A DNA stretch of 64,000 nucleotides from Meconema thalassinum. Lineage: Eukaryota; Arthropoda; Insecta; Orthoptera; Tettigoniidae. The notes below the pieces were generated by a model, which was not told the origin of the DNA, made no database searches, and saw only the letters and a program-made list of their open reading frames with translations. The translations under genes and the position numbers were made by a program. This document shows, piece after piece, positions 45,129 to 55,401 of this stretch. The first letter of the stretch is position 1; each line of letters begins with the position of its first letter. The stretch lies in contig OX336388.2 in NCBI GenBank assembly GCA_946902985.2, positions 1,697,529,978-1,697,593,977 on the forward strand, given 5' to 3'.

Positions 45129-48100
45129 AAACTGTAACTTCGTTACTAATTATGACAAGTAACTGTAATTTCGATACAAATTATGACAGGTAACTGTAAC
45201 TTCGTAACTAATTATGACAAGTAACTGTAATTCCGGTACAAATTATGGCAGGTAACAGTACCTTCGATACTAATTATGACAGGTAACTGAAACTTCGATA
45301 CTAATTATGACAAGGAACTGTAATTTCGATACAAATTATGGCAGGTAACTGTAACTTCGATACTAATTATGACAGGTAACAGTAACTTCGATACTAATTA
45401 TGACAGGTAACTTTAACTTCGTTACTATTTATGACAAGTCCCTGTAATTTCGATACAAATTTTGGCAGGTAACTGTAACTTTGATACCAATTATGACAGG
45501 TAACAGTAACTTCGATACTTATTATGACAGGTAACTGTAACTTCGTTACTAACTATGACAAGTAACATTAATTTTGATATAAAAATATGGCAGGTAACTG
45601 TAACTTCGATACTAATTAATACAGGTAACAGTAACTTCGGTACTAATTATGACAGGTTACTGTAATTTCGATACAAATTATGGCAGGTAACTGTAACTTC
45701 GATATTAATTATGACAGGTAACAGTAACTTCGATAATTATTATGACAGGTAACTGTAATTTCGATACAAATTATGGCAGGTAACTGTAACTTCGATACTA
45801 ATTATGACAGGTAACAGTAACTTCGATACTAATTATGACAAGTAACAATAACTTTGATACAAATTATGACAGGTAACAGTAACTTTGATACTAATTATGA
45901 CAAGAAACCCTAACTTCGTTACTAATTATGACAAGTGACAGTAATTTTGATAAAAAATTATGGTAGGTAATTGTAACTTCAATACGTAATTTGACAGGTA
46001 ACAGTAACTTCGATACTAATTAGGGCAGGTAACTGTAATTTCGTTACTAATTATGACAAGTCCCTGTAATTTCGATACAAATTATGGCAGGTAACTGTAA
46101 CTTCGATACTAATTATGTCAGGTAACAGTAACTTCGATGCTAATTAATACAGGTAACAGTAACTTCGATACTAATTATGACAGGTTACTGTAACATCGTT
46201 ACTAATTATGTCAAGTAACTGTAACTAAGATACTAATTATGACAAGTAACTGTAACTTCGATACTTATTATGACAGGTAACTGTATGTTCATTACTAATT
46301 ATGACAAGAAATTGTAACTTCGATAGTAATTATGACAGGTAACAGTAACTTCGATACTAATTATGACAGGTTACTGTAACATCGTTACTAATTATGTCAA
46401 GTAGCTGTAACTTCGATACTAATTATGACAAGTAACTGTAACTTCGATACTTATTAGGACAGGTAACTGTAACTTCATTACTAATTACGACAAGAAACTG
46501 CAAATTTCGATACTAATTATGACAGGTAACTGTAACTTCGATACTAATTATGACAAGTAACTGTAATTTCGATACAAATTTTGGCAGGTAACTGTATCTT
46601 CGATACTAATTATGACAGGTATCAGTAACTTCGATACTAATTATAACAAGTAACTGTAACTTCGACACTAATTTTGACAGGTAACTGTAACTTCGTTACT
46701 AATTATGACAATTAACTGTAATTTCGATACAAATTATGGTAGGTAACTCTAACTTCGATACTAATTATGACAGGTAACAGTAACTTCGATACTAATTATG
46801 GCAGGTAACTGTAACTTCGATACTAATTATGACAGGTAACAGTAATTTCGATACTAATTATGACAAGTTACTGTAACTTCGATACTAATTATGACAGGTA
46901 ACTGTAACTTCGTTACTAATTATGACAAGTAACTGTAATTTCGTTACAAATTATGGCAGGTAATTGTAATTTCGATACTATTTATGACAGAAACAGTAAC
47001 TTCGATACTAATTATGACAAGTAACAGTAACTTCGATACTAATTATGACAAGTAACTGTAACTTCGATACTAATTATGACAGGTAACTGTAACTTCGTTA
47101 CTAATTATGACAAGTAACTGTAATTTCGATACAAATTTTGGCAGGTAACTGTAACTTCGATACTAATTATGACAGGTAACAGTAACTTCGATACTAATTA
47201 TGGCAGGTAACTGTAACTTCGATAATAATTATGACAGGTAACAGTAATTTCGATACTAATTATGACAAGTTACTGTAACTTCGATACTAATTATTACAGC
47301 TAACTGTAACTTCGATACTAATTATGACAAGGAACTGTAATTTCGATACAAATTATGGCAGGAACTGTAACTTCGATACTAATTATGACAGGTAACAGTT
47401 ACTTCGATACTAATTATGACAAGTAACTATAACTTCGAATCAAATTATGACATGTAACTGTAACTTCGATACTAATTATGACAAGAAAATCTAACTTCGT
47501 TACTAATTATGACAAGTAACAGTAATCTTGATAAAAAATTATGGTAGGTAACTGTAACTTCAATACTAATTATGACAGGTAACAGCAACTTCGATACTAA
47601 TTATGACAGGTAACTGTAACTTCGTTACTAATTATGATAAGTAACTTTAATTTCGATACTAATTATGGCAGGTAACTGTAACTTCGTAACTAATTATGAA
47701 AAGTCCCTGTAATTTCGATACTAATTATGGCAGGTAACTGTAACTTCGATACTAATTATGTCAGGTAACAGTAACTTCGGTACTAATTATGACAGGGAAC
47801 TGTAACTTCGTTACTAATTATGACAATTAACTGTAATTTCGATACAAATTATGACAGGTAACTGTAACTTCGTTACTAATTATGACAAGTAACTGTAATT
47901 TCGATACAAATTATGGCAGGTAACTGTAACTTCGATACAAATTATGACAGGTAACTGTAACGTCGATACTAATTATGACAAGAAACTCTAACTTCGTTAC
48001 TAATTATGACAAGTAACAGTAATTTTGAAAAAAATTATGGTAGATAACTGTAACTTCAATACTAATTATGACAGGTAACAGTAACTTCGATACTAATTAT

Positions 48101-51100
48101 GACAGGTAACTGTAACTTCGTTACTAATTATGACAAGTAACTTTAATTTCGATACTAATTATGGCAGGTAACTGTAACTTCGTTACTGATTATGACAAGT
48201 CCCTATAATTTCGATACAAATTATGGCAGGTAACTGTAACTTCGACACTAATTATGTCAGGTAACAGTAACCTCGATACTAATTATGACAGGAAACTGTA
48301 ACTTCGTTACTAATTATGACAAGTAGCTGTAATTTCGATACAAATTATGACTGGTAACTGTATCTTCGTTACTTATCATGACAAGTAACTGTAATTTCGA
48401 TACAAATTATGGCAGGTAACAGTACCTTCGATACTAATTATGACAGGTAACTGTAACTTAGATACTAATTATGACAAGGAACTGTCATTTCGATACAAAT
48501 TATGGCAGGTAACTGTAACTTTGATACTAATTATGACAGGTAACAGTAACTTCGATACTAATTATGACAAGTAACTGTAACTTCGTTACTAATTATGACA
48601 AGTAACTCTAATTTTGACAAAAATTATGGCAGGTAACTGTAACTTCGATACTAATTAATACAGCGAACAGTAACTTCGATACTAATTATGACAGGTTACT
48701 GTAACATCGTTACTAATTATGTCAAGTAACTGTAACTTCGATACTAATTATGACAAGTAACTGTAACTTCGATACAAATTATGGCAGGTAACAGTACCTT
48801 CGATACTAATTATGACAGGTAACTGTTACTTCGATACTAATTATGACAAGGAACTGTAATTTCGATACAAATTATGGCTGGTAACTGTAACTTTGATACT
48901 AATTATGACAGGTAACAGTAACTTCGATACTAATTATGACAAGTAACTGTAACTTCGTTACTAATTATGACAAGTAACTCTAATTTTGATAAAAATTATG
49001 GCAGGTAACTGTAACTTCGATACTAATTAATACAGGTAACAGTAACTTCGATACTAATTACGACAGGTTACTGTAACATCGTTACTAATTATGTCAAGTA
49101 ACTGTAACTTCGATACTAATTATGACAATTAATTGTAACTTCGATACTTATTATGACAGGTAACTGTAACTTCATTACTAATTATGACAAGAAACTGCAA
49201 ACTTCGATACTAATTATGACAGGTAACTGTAACGTCGATACTAATTATGACAAGAAACTCTAACTTCGTTACCAATTATGACAAGTAACAGAAATTTTGA
49301 TAAAAAATTATGGGAGGTAACTGTAACTTCAATACTAATTATGACAGGTAACAGTAACTTCGATACTATTTATGACAGGTAACTGTAACTTCGTTACTAA
49401 TTATGACAAGTAACTTTAATTTCGATACTAATTATGGCAGGTTACTGTAACTTCGTTAGAAATTATGACAAGTCCCTATAATTTCGATACAAATTATGGC
49501 AGGTAACTGTAACTTCGATACTAATTATGTCAGGTAACAGTAACTTCGATACTAATTATGACAGGAAACTGTAACTTCGTTAGTAATTATGACAAGTAGC
49601 TTTAATTTCGATACAAATTATTACAGGTAACTGTATCTTCGTTACTAATTATGACAAGTAACTGTATTTTCGATACAAATTATGGCAGGTAACAGTACCT
49701 TCGATACTAATTATGACAGGTAACTGTAACTTCGATACTAATTATTACAAGGAACTGTAATTTCGATACAAATTATGGCAGGTAACTGTAACTTTGATAC
49801 TAATTATGACAGGTTACAGTAACTTCGATACTAATTATGACAAGTAACTGTAACTTCGATACTAATTTTGACAGGTAACTGTAACTTCGTTACTAATTAT
49901 GACAATTAACTGTAATTTCGATACAAATTATGGCAGGTAATTGTAATTTCGATACTATTTATGACAGGAACAGTAACTTCGATAATAATTATGACAAGTA
50001 ACAGTAACATCGATACTAATTATGACAAGTAACTGTAACTTCTGTACTATTTATGACAGGTAACTGTAACTTCGTTACTAATTATGACAAGTAACTGTAA
50101 TTTCGATGAAAATTTTGGCAGGTAACTGTAACTTCGATACTAATTATGACAGGTAACAGTAACTTCGATACTAATTATTACAGGAAACTGTATCTTCGTT
50201 ACTAATTATGACAAGTAACTGTAATTTCGATACAAATTATGACAGGTAACTGTATCTTCGTAACTAATTATGACAAGTCCCTATAATTTCGATACAAATT
50301 ATGGCAGGTAACTGTAAATTCGATTCTAATTATGACAGGTAACAGTAACTTCGATACTAATTATGACAAGTAACTATAACTTCGAATCAAATTATGACAG
50401 GTAACTGTAACTTCGATACTAATTATGACAAGAAAATCTAACTTCGTTACTAATTATGACAAGTAACAGTAACTTCGATACTAATTATGACAGGTAACTG
50501 TAACTTCGTTACTAATTATGATGAGTAACTTTAATTTCGATACTAATTACGGCAGGTAACTGTAACTTCGTTACTAAATATGACAAGTCCCTGTAATTTC
50601 GATACAAATTATGGCAGGTAACTGTAACTTCGATACTAATTATGTCAGGTAACAGTAACTTCGGTACTAATTATGACTGGGAACTGTAACATCGTTACTA
50701 ATTATGACAATTAACTGTAATTTCGATACAAATCATGACAGGTAACTGTAACTTCGTTACTAATTATGACAAGTAACTGTAATTTCGATACAAATTATGG
50801 CAGGTAACAGTACCTTCGATACTAATTATGACAGATAACTGTAACTTCGATACTAATTATGACAAGGAACCGTAACTTCGATACAAATTATGGCAGGTAA
50901 CTGTAACTTTGATACTAATTATGACAAGTAACTGTAACTTCGTTACTAATTATGACAAGTAACAGTAATTTTGATAAAAAATTATGGTAGGTAACTATAA
51001 CTTCAATACTAATTATGACAGGTAACAGTAACTTCGATACTAATTATGACAGGTAACTGTAACTTCGTTACTAATTATGACAAAAAACTTTAATTTCGAT

Positions 51101-52650
51101 ACTAATTATGGCAGGTAACTGTAACTTCGTTACTAATTATGACAAGTCCCTATAATTTCGATACAAATTATGGCAGGTAACTGTAACATCGATACTAATT
51201 ATGTCAGGTAACAGTAACTTCGATACTAATTATGACAGGAAAATGTAACTTCGTTACTAATTATGACAGGTAACTGTCACTTCGTTACTATTTATGACAA
51301 GTCCCTGTAATTTCGATACAAATTATGGCAGGTAACTGTAACTTTGATACCAATTATGACAGGTAACAGGAACTTCGATACTAATTATGACAGGTAACTG
51401 TAACTTCGTTACTAATTATGACAAGTAACACTAATTTTGATTAAAAAAATATGGCAGGTAACTGTAACTTCGATACTAATTAATACAGGTAACAGTAACT
51501 TCGATATTAATTATGACAGGTTACTGTAATTTCGATACAAATTATGGCAGGTAACTGTAACTTCGATATTAATTATGACAGGTAACAGTAACTTCGATAC
51601 TTATTATGACAGGTAACTGGAATTTCGATACAAATTATGGCAGGTAACTGTAACTTCGATACTAATTATGACAGGTAACAGTAACTTCGATACTAATTAT
51701 GACAAGTAACAATAACTTCGATACAATTTATGACAGGTAACAGTAACTTCGATACTAATTATGACAAAAAACTCTAACTTCGTTACTAAATATGACAAGT
51801 AACAGTAATTTTGATAAAAAATTATGGTAGGTAACTGTAACTTCAATACGTATTATGACAGGTAACAGTAACTTCGATACTAATTATGACAGGTAACTGT
51901 CACTTCGTTACTAATTATGACAAGTAACTTTAATTTCGATACTAATTATGGCAGGTAACTGTAACTTCGTTACTAATTATGACAAGTCCCTGTAATTTCG
52001 ATGCAAATTATGGCAGGTAACTGTAACTTCGATACTTATTATGTCAGGTAACAGTAACTTCGATTCTAATTAATACAGGTAACAGTAACTTCGATACTAA
52101 TTATGACAGGTTACTGTAATATCGTTACTAACTATGTCAAGTAACTGTAACTACGATACTAATTATCACAAGTAACTGTAACTGCGAAACTTATTATGAC
52201 AGGTAATTGAATGTTCATTACTAATTATGACAAGAAACTGTAACTTCGATACTAATTATGACAGGTAACAGTAACTTCGATATTAATTATGACAAGTAAC
52301 ACTAACTTCAATACTAATTATGACAGGTAACAGTAACTTCGATACTAATTATGGCAGGTAACTGTAACTTCGTTACTAATTATGACAAGTCCCTATAATT
52401 TCAATACAAATTATGGCAGGTAACTGTAACTTCGATACTTATTATGTCAGGTAACAGTAACTTCGATACTAATTATGACAGGAAACTGTAATTTCGATAC
52501 AAATTATGATAGGTAACTGTATCTTCGTTACTAATTATGACAAGTAACTGTAATTTCGATACAAATTATGGCAGGTAACAGTACCTTCGATACTAATTGT
52601 GACAGGTAACTGTTACTTCGATACTAATTATGACAAGGAACTGTAATTTC
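45129..52650. repeat. Diverged third satellite block next to the retroelement
   Basis: This block aligns with about 8543-15900 of copy 1 at offset 36586 (8644 matches 45230; 9735 matches 46321). The offset drifts to about 36617 near 50038 and about 36522 near 51433, the last step fitting a loss of about three monomers near 50280. It carries more private substitutions than the other copies, such as TAACTGCGAAAC near 52180 and ATTATCACAAG near 52160. It is therefore an older or less homogenised copy. It ends abruptly at the retroelement junction 52650/52651. Confidence 0.75.
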
Positions 52651-52680
52651 ATAATGTTGAATTTTGGGCTTATGCCGTGT

Positions 52681-52686
52681 TTTATT
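52681..52686 (-). promoter_or_regulatory. AATAAA polyadenylation signal candidate
   Basis: The minus strand reads AATAAA here, 30 nt before the point where the element ends in the satellite. That is a normal distance for cleavage and polyadenylation. The same hexamer occurs in each internal pLTR (for example 55230-55235), where it sits between the ribozyme cleavage site and the ORF start. No poly(A) tract follows at the junction, so use of the signal is unproven. Confidence 0.45.
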
Positions 52687-52694
52687 ATATTGCA

Positions 52695-52739
52695 ATTCGA
52701 CGCGTTTCGAAAGAAACCATGTCTTTCATCGTCAGGAAT
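52695..52739 (-). ncRNA. Hammerhead ribozyme-like motif, terminal pLTR
   Basis: Minus-strand elements in order: stem I strand ATTC; core CTGACGA; one extra T; stem II GAAAG / CTTTC around a nine-base loop; core GAAA; then CGCGTC; then stem I strand GAAT. Stem III is only A-U and C-G closing a GC loop, followed by C17 and the predicted cleavage between 52699 and 52698. Very short stem III is characteristic of hammerheads in PLEs and some animal satellites. The extra base between CTGACGA and stem II departs from the textbook consensus, so activity is uncertain. In this last copy the cleavage would release the final 48 nt of the element. Confidence 0.72.
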
Positions 52740-52757
52740 AATCTGGAATACGACAAT

Positions 52758-52776
52758 GTTGCTAAGAGAAAGCAAC
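52758..52776 (-). other. Six-bp hairpin upstream of the ribozyme core
   Basis: The minus strand contains GTTGCT, a seven-base loop, then AGCAAC, a perfect six-base-pair hairpin ending 18 nt before the 5' strand of ribozyme stem I. It recurs in every pLTR copy (55307-55325 and so on at 2549-bp steps). It may support folding of the stem I side of the ribozyme or act in reverse transcription; both ideas are inference. Confidence 0.45.
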
Positions 52777-52852
52777 GAAGAACATATAGAAGGTGCCCAA
52801 AGATGGACGCCATTATAGCCCCATGTTAGGGACAACGGAAAGCAGCAGTGAA

Positions 52853-55201
52853 TTACTTTCTCAGGGTTCTGATAATAGGTAGCCAGGATTCACTGAGATT
52901 GTAGCCGGTGTCGCGGTTGAAATTATCTGGGTGTTTACGTATTTCAACCGCCTCCCTGATGATTCTGGGACGATATTGCTTTATACGGGCAAGAACATCC
53001 ACCCCTTGGAACATGACATCATGGCCAGGTGTTAAAGCATGATCGGCAACAGCTGATTTATCAGGTTGAATGAGCCTGATACATCTATTATGTTCCTTAA
53101 TGCGAGTGCATATTGTTCTCGAAGTCTGCCCGATGTAAACCTTGCCACAAGTACAGGGAACTCTGTAGATACCCGGTTGTTGCAATTTAGGCAAACTGTC
53201 CTTAGTTGGTCGCAGGAGTTGCCTAATCTTAACAGAAGTTCCAAATACAGTCCGTATGTTGTATCGACGTAGGATTTTAGCAATACGATCCGTTGTGTTA
53301 TGTATGTACGGAAGGTAAGCAGTTCCTCTTACATCTCTTTTCTCAACTGACGTCCTATTATTATTTGTTGGTTTCAGAAGCGTAGAAATCAAAGCCTTGC
53401 TATAACCGTTGCTCTCAAAGGTGGTTCGCAGGGTGTTAATTTCTTCTTGTAAAGAAGACACTTCACAAATCCTCCTAGCCCTGGTAGTTAGAGTTGTAAG
53501 GATACCATGTTTCTGGGCAGGGTGATGGTGAGAACTTGCGTGGAGATATCTATTGGTGTGTGTTGGCTTACGAAAAACGCTGTGTCCTAAAGATCCATCC
53601 TCTTTCTTGGTGACGAGAACATCTAAAAAATGTATTTTGCCGTCAGATTCCTTTTCCATGGTGAAACAAATAGAAGGGTGCTGGAGATTAAGGTGATCCA
53701 GGAAATGGCTAAGATTTTCCTCACCTTCCGTCCAAACAACGAACGTGTCATCCACATAACGCCACCATATCTTCGGTTTGAAAGGAGCCGACGACAAAGC
53801 TTTCTCTTCAAAGTTCTCCATGAAGAAATTAGCCACAACATGAGAGAGAGGACTACCCATGGCCACACCATCAGTCTGCTCATAAAAATTCCCATTCCAT
53901 AGAAAGTAGGAGGAGGTCATGCAGTGATAAAAAAGTCTTGTGATGTCTTCAGGAAAAAGGCCATTAATGAGAGACATAACACCATCAATAGGTACTCTCG
54001 TAAACAGAGACACCACGTCGAGGCTCACTAGAATATCACCCGGCTGAAGTGTTATAGCTTTTAACTTTTCCACGAAGTGTGTGGAATCCTTAATGTACGA
54101 AGGCGTGTTACCCAGAAGCGGCTGAAGTAGTCTACCTAAGTATTTGGAAAGGGCATATGTAGGAGAACCAATCGTACTAACAATGGGTCTAAGAGGAACA
54201 TCGTCCTTATGTATTTTAGGAAGACCATAGAGTCTCGGAGGAATAGCATCCCCTGGAAGGAGAGTCTTCGCTGCATCCGCTGGAATAGATGATTGCTTGA
54301 TCAATTTGACGGTGACATTTGAGTAGCGAGTAGTAGGATCACGACTATTAATCCTATATACAGGATCTGATAACAAAGACGAGATCTTGGAATCATAATC
54401 AACCTTATCCAATACCACTGTCGCATTACCCTTGTCAGCGGGGAGAACGATAATATCAGAATTGTCCCTTAGATCTTTAAGTGCCCGGCTTTCGCCTTGT
54501 TTTAAGTTGGTGTTAGGTGGCTTAGCTGTCTTGAGAACTCGGGAACATTCTTGCCTGGCTTCCTCGGCCTCTTCAGGTGTGAGGTGATGTACTGAGGATT
54601 CTACGGATGTAATAAGTTCTTCAATAGGAATTCTTCTAGGCGCTACAGCAAAATTGAGACCTTTAGCGAGAACTGCCTGTTGGGTATCACTTAGGGGGTT
54701 GCTGGACAAATTTACGACAACCTTGTTAGCATCAAGTCTAATGGCTTGAGATTTCTGCAACTGACATAACCTATCATATTTGGAAATATGTCTGTCCCTC
54801 ACCTGATCTAGAACGCTGTTAGCTTGCACTGAAGAAATACGATCGAAGATATTCCATAATTCCTCACTTACGAAGTTTGAGAGGCGTAGATGTAGCTGTA
54901 GTAACTCCCTCGAAATAAAATCCAACTGCTTACGAGTATGCTGTAACCTCTCTATCAATAACGCCTTGCTTGCACGACGATAGATTCTCGTTGCCTTAGG
55001 TGTTCTGAAGGAATGCTTCAACATAACAAAATTCGGTAGAATATCATGATCCCGGCATCTTAAGAGAAAAGCGAGTGAAGAGATTAGACACACCTTCTTG
55101 CGTCGTAACCTACTGAATCTAGACATCAGTCGGAAAATATCCTCCCCATAGAGGTTTCTAATATTGTCATTTAGACTTTCACGGCCCGTGTTATTATTCA
55201 T
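52853..55201 (-). CDS. Penelope-like RT with GIY-YIG endonuclease, unit 1
   Basis: The 782-aa protein would copy the element's RNA and nick target DNA. A basic, leucine-rich N-terminal region (about 20-160) precedes the RT: PADKGN at 254-259, LYGLPKIHK at 324-332, motif A SLDVVSLFT with Asp395, motif B from 448 (MGSPLS), catalytic YVDD at 482-485 and the following FLDVLV at 525-530. The C terminus is a GIY-YIG nuclease: GIY 677-679, YIG 689-691, Cys683 and Cys685 between them as in the PLE zinc-binding motif, Arg695, and a Glu near 750-753. I chose the ATG at 55201; the frame is open 61 codons further to a TTG, but that stretch is the pLTR with the ribozyme. Unit 1 differs from units 2 and 3 at five residues. 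One is Pro454 to His inside motif B, which may impair catalysis. The intact length fits the family. Confidence 0.93.
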   Translation of the reverse strand: MNNNTGRESLNDNIRNLYGEDIFRLMSRFSRLRRKKVCLISSLAFLLRCRDHDILPNFVMLKHSFRTPKATRIYRRASKALLIERLQHTRKQLDFISRELLQLHLRLSNFVSEELWNIFDRISSVQANSVLDQVRDRHISKYDRLCQLQKSQAIRLDANKVVVNLSSNPLSDTQQAVLAKGLNFAVAPRRIPIEELITSVESSVHHLTPEEAEEARQECSRVLKTAKPPNTNLKQGESRALKDLRDNSDIIVLPADKGNATVVLDKVDYDSKISSLLSDPVYRINSRDPTTRYSNVTVKLIKQSSIPADAAKTLLPGDAIPPRLYGLPKIHKDDVPLRPIVSTIGSPTYALSKYLGRLLQPLLGNTPSYIKDSTHFVEKLKAITLQPGDILVSLDVVSLFTRVPIDGVMSLINGLFPEDITRLFYHCMTSSYFLWNGNFYEQTDGVAMGSPLSHVVANFFMENFEEKALSSAPFKPKIWWRYVDDTFVVWTEGEENLSHFLDHLNLQHPSICFTMEKESDGKIHFLDVLVTKKEDGSLGHSVFRKPTHTNRYLHASSHHHPAQKHGILTTLTTRARRICEVSSLQEEINTLRTTFESNGYSKALISTLLKPTNNNRTSVEKRDVRGTAYLPYIHNTTDRIAKILRRYNIRTVFGTSVKIRQLLRPTKDSLPKLQQPGIYRVPCTCGKVYIGQTSRTICTRIKEHNRCIRLIQPDKSAVADHALTPGHDVMFQGVDVLARIKQYRPRIIREAVEIRKHPDNFNRDTGYNLSESWLPIIRTLRK

Positions 55202-55401
55202 AATGTTGAATTTTGGGCTTATGCCGTGTTTTATTATATTGCAATTCGACGCGTTTCGAAAGAAACCATGTCTTTCATCGTCAGGAATAATCTGGAATAC
55301 GACAATGTTGCTAAGAGAAAGCAACGAAGAACATATAGAAGGTGCCCAAAGATGGACGCCATTATAGCCCCATGTTAGGGACAACGGAAAGCAGCAGTGA
55401 A
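55202..55401 (-). repeat. Internal pLTR / leader between units 2 and 1
   Basis: This 200-bp segment separates the stop of unit 2 from the ATG of unit 1 and is the same sequence as the terminal pLTR. It serves at once as the 3' end of one unit and the 5' untranslated leader of the next. Order on the minus strand: unit 2 stop, CTGCTGCTTTCCG tract, hairpin (55307-55325), hammerhead-like core, AATAAA (55230-55235), ATG. No other gene fits here. The reading frame of the downstream ORF happens to stay open through it. Confidence 0.85.
55244..55288 (-). ncRNA. Hammerhead ribozyme-like motif, unit 2/unit 1 boundary
   Basis: Same elements as the terminal copy, with all core and stem bases retained. 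Cleavage is predicted between 55248 and 55247, leaving a 46-nt leader before the ATG at 55201. A transcript running through the array would be cut here. Confidence 0.72.

Larger units (their letters stand above)
1..52650. repeat. 31-bp satellite DNA array with higher-order structure
   Basis: The whole stretch is a head-to-tail array of 31-bp monomers, roughly 1,700 copies. A typical monomer reads GGTAACTGTAAC, then TTCGATAC, then TAATTATGACA. Recurrent variants are AGTAACTGTAATTTC, ATACAAATTATGGCA, TTCGTTAC and GGTAACAGTAAC. A longer AT-rich variant contains TTTTGATAAAAAATTATGG. Monomer length is mostly exactly 31 with occasional 30- or 32-bp forms. Stop codons such as TAA occur in every monomer and no ORF of note exists on either strand. 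I see no unrelated insertion, gene or RNA gene anywhere in it. Such arrays usually mark heterochromatin, often pericentromeric or subtelomeric, but the sequence alone does not say which. I do not recognise the family. Confidence 0.98.
52651..52852 (-). repeat. 3' terminal pLTR of the array
   Basis: This segment equals 55200-55401 base for base as far as I compared, and is the downstream partial repeat expected at a PLE 3' end. It starts just past the last ORF stop and ends at the base pair matching the ATG region of the next unit (CATAATG at 52650-52656 equals 55199-55205). The adjoining TTC is shared by satellite and element, so the exact breakpoint lies within 52648-52651. It contains a hammerhead-like core, a hairpin and an AATAAA. 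A CTATAATGG on the minus strand (around 52810-52818) could be TATA-like, but I give this little weight. Confidence 0.85.

Noticed and set aside
1..52650. CRISPR array (31-bp direct repeats)
   Set aside because: Monomers abut with no spacers, copy number is in the thousands, and the setting is eukaryotic.
1..52650. Hammerhead or other ribozyme inside the satellite
   Set aside because: I saw no CTGANGA...GAAA combination in the monomers, so the satellite is not a ribozyme satellite of that type.
52630..52818. Small plus-strand ORF (62 codons) crossing the satellite-element junction
   Set aside because: It starts in satellite sequence and runs antisense through the pLTR; a chance ORF with no domain.
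53630..53902. Plus-strand and out-of-frame ORFs of 60-90 codons inside each unit
   Set aside because: They repeat at the 2549-bp period because they are shadows of the RT ORF on other frames, with no recognisable domain.
55202..55384. ORF extension to a TTG start, giving an 843-aa protein per unit
   Set aside because: TTG initiation is not expected for an animal nuclear mRNA. The extra 61 codons coincide with the pLTR and ribozyme, and an ATG in reasonable context begins the known PLE-like region.
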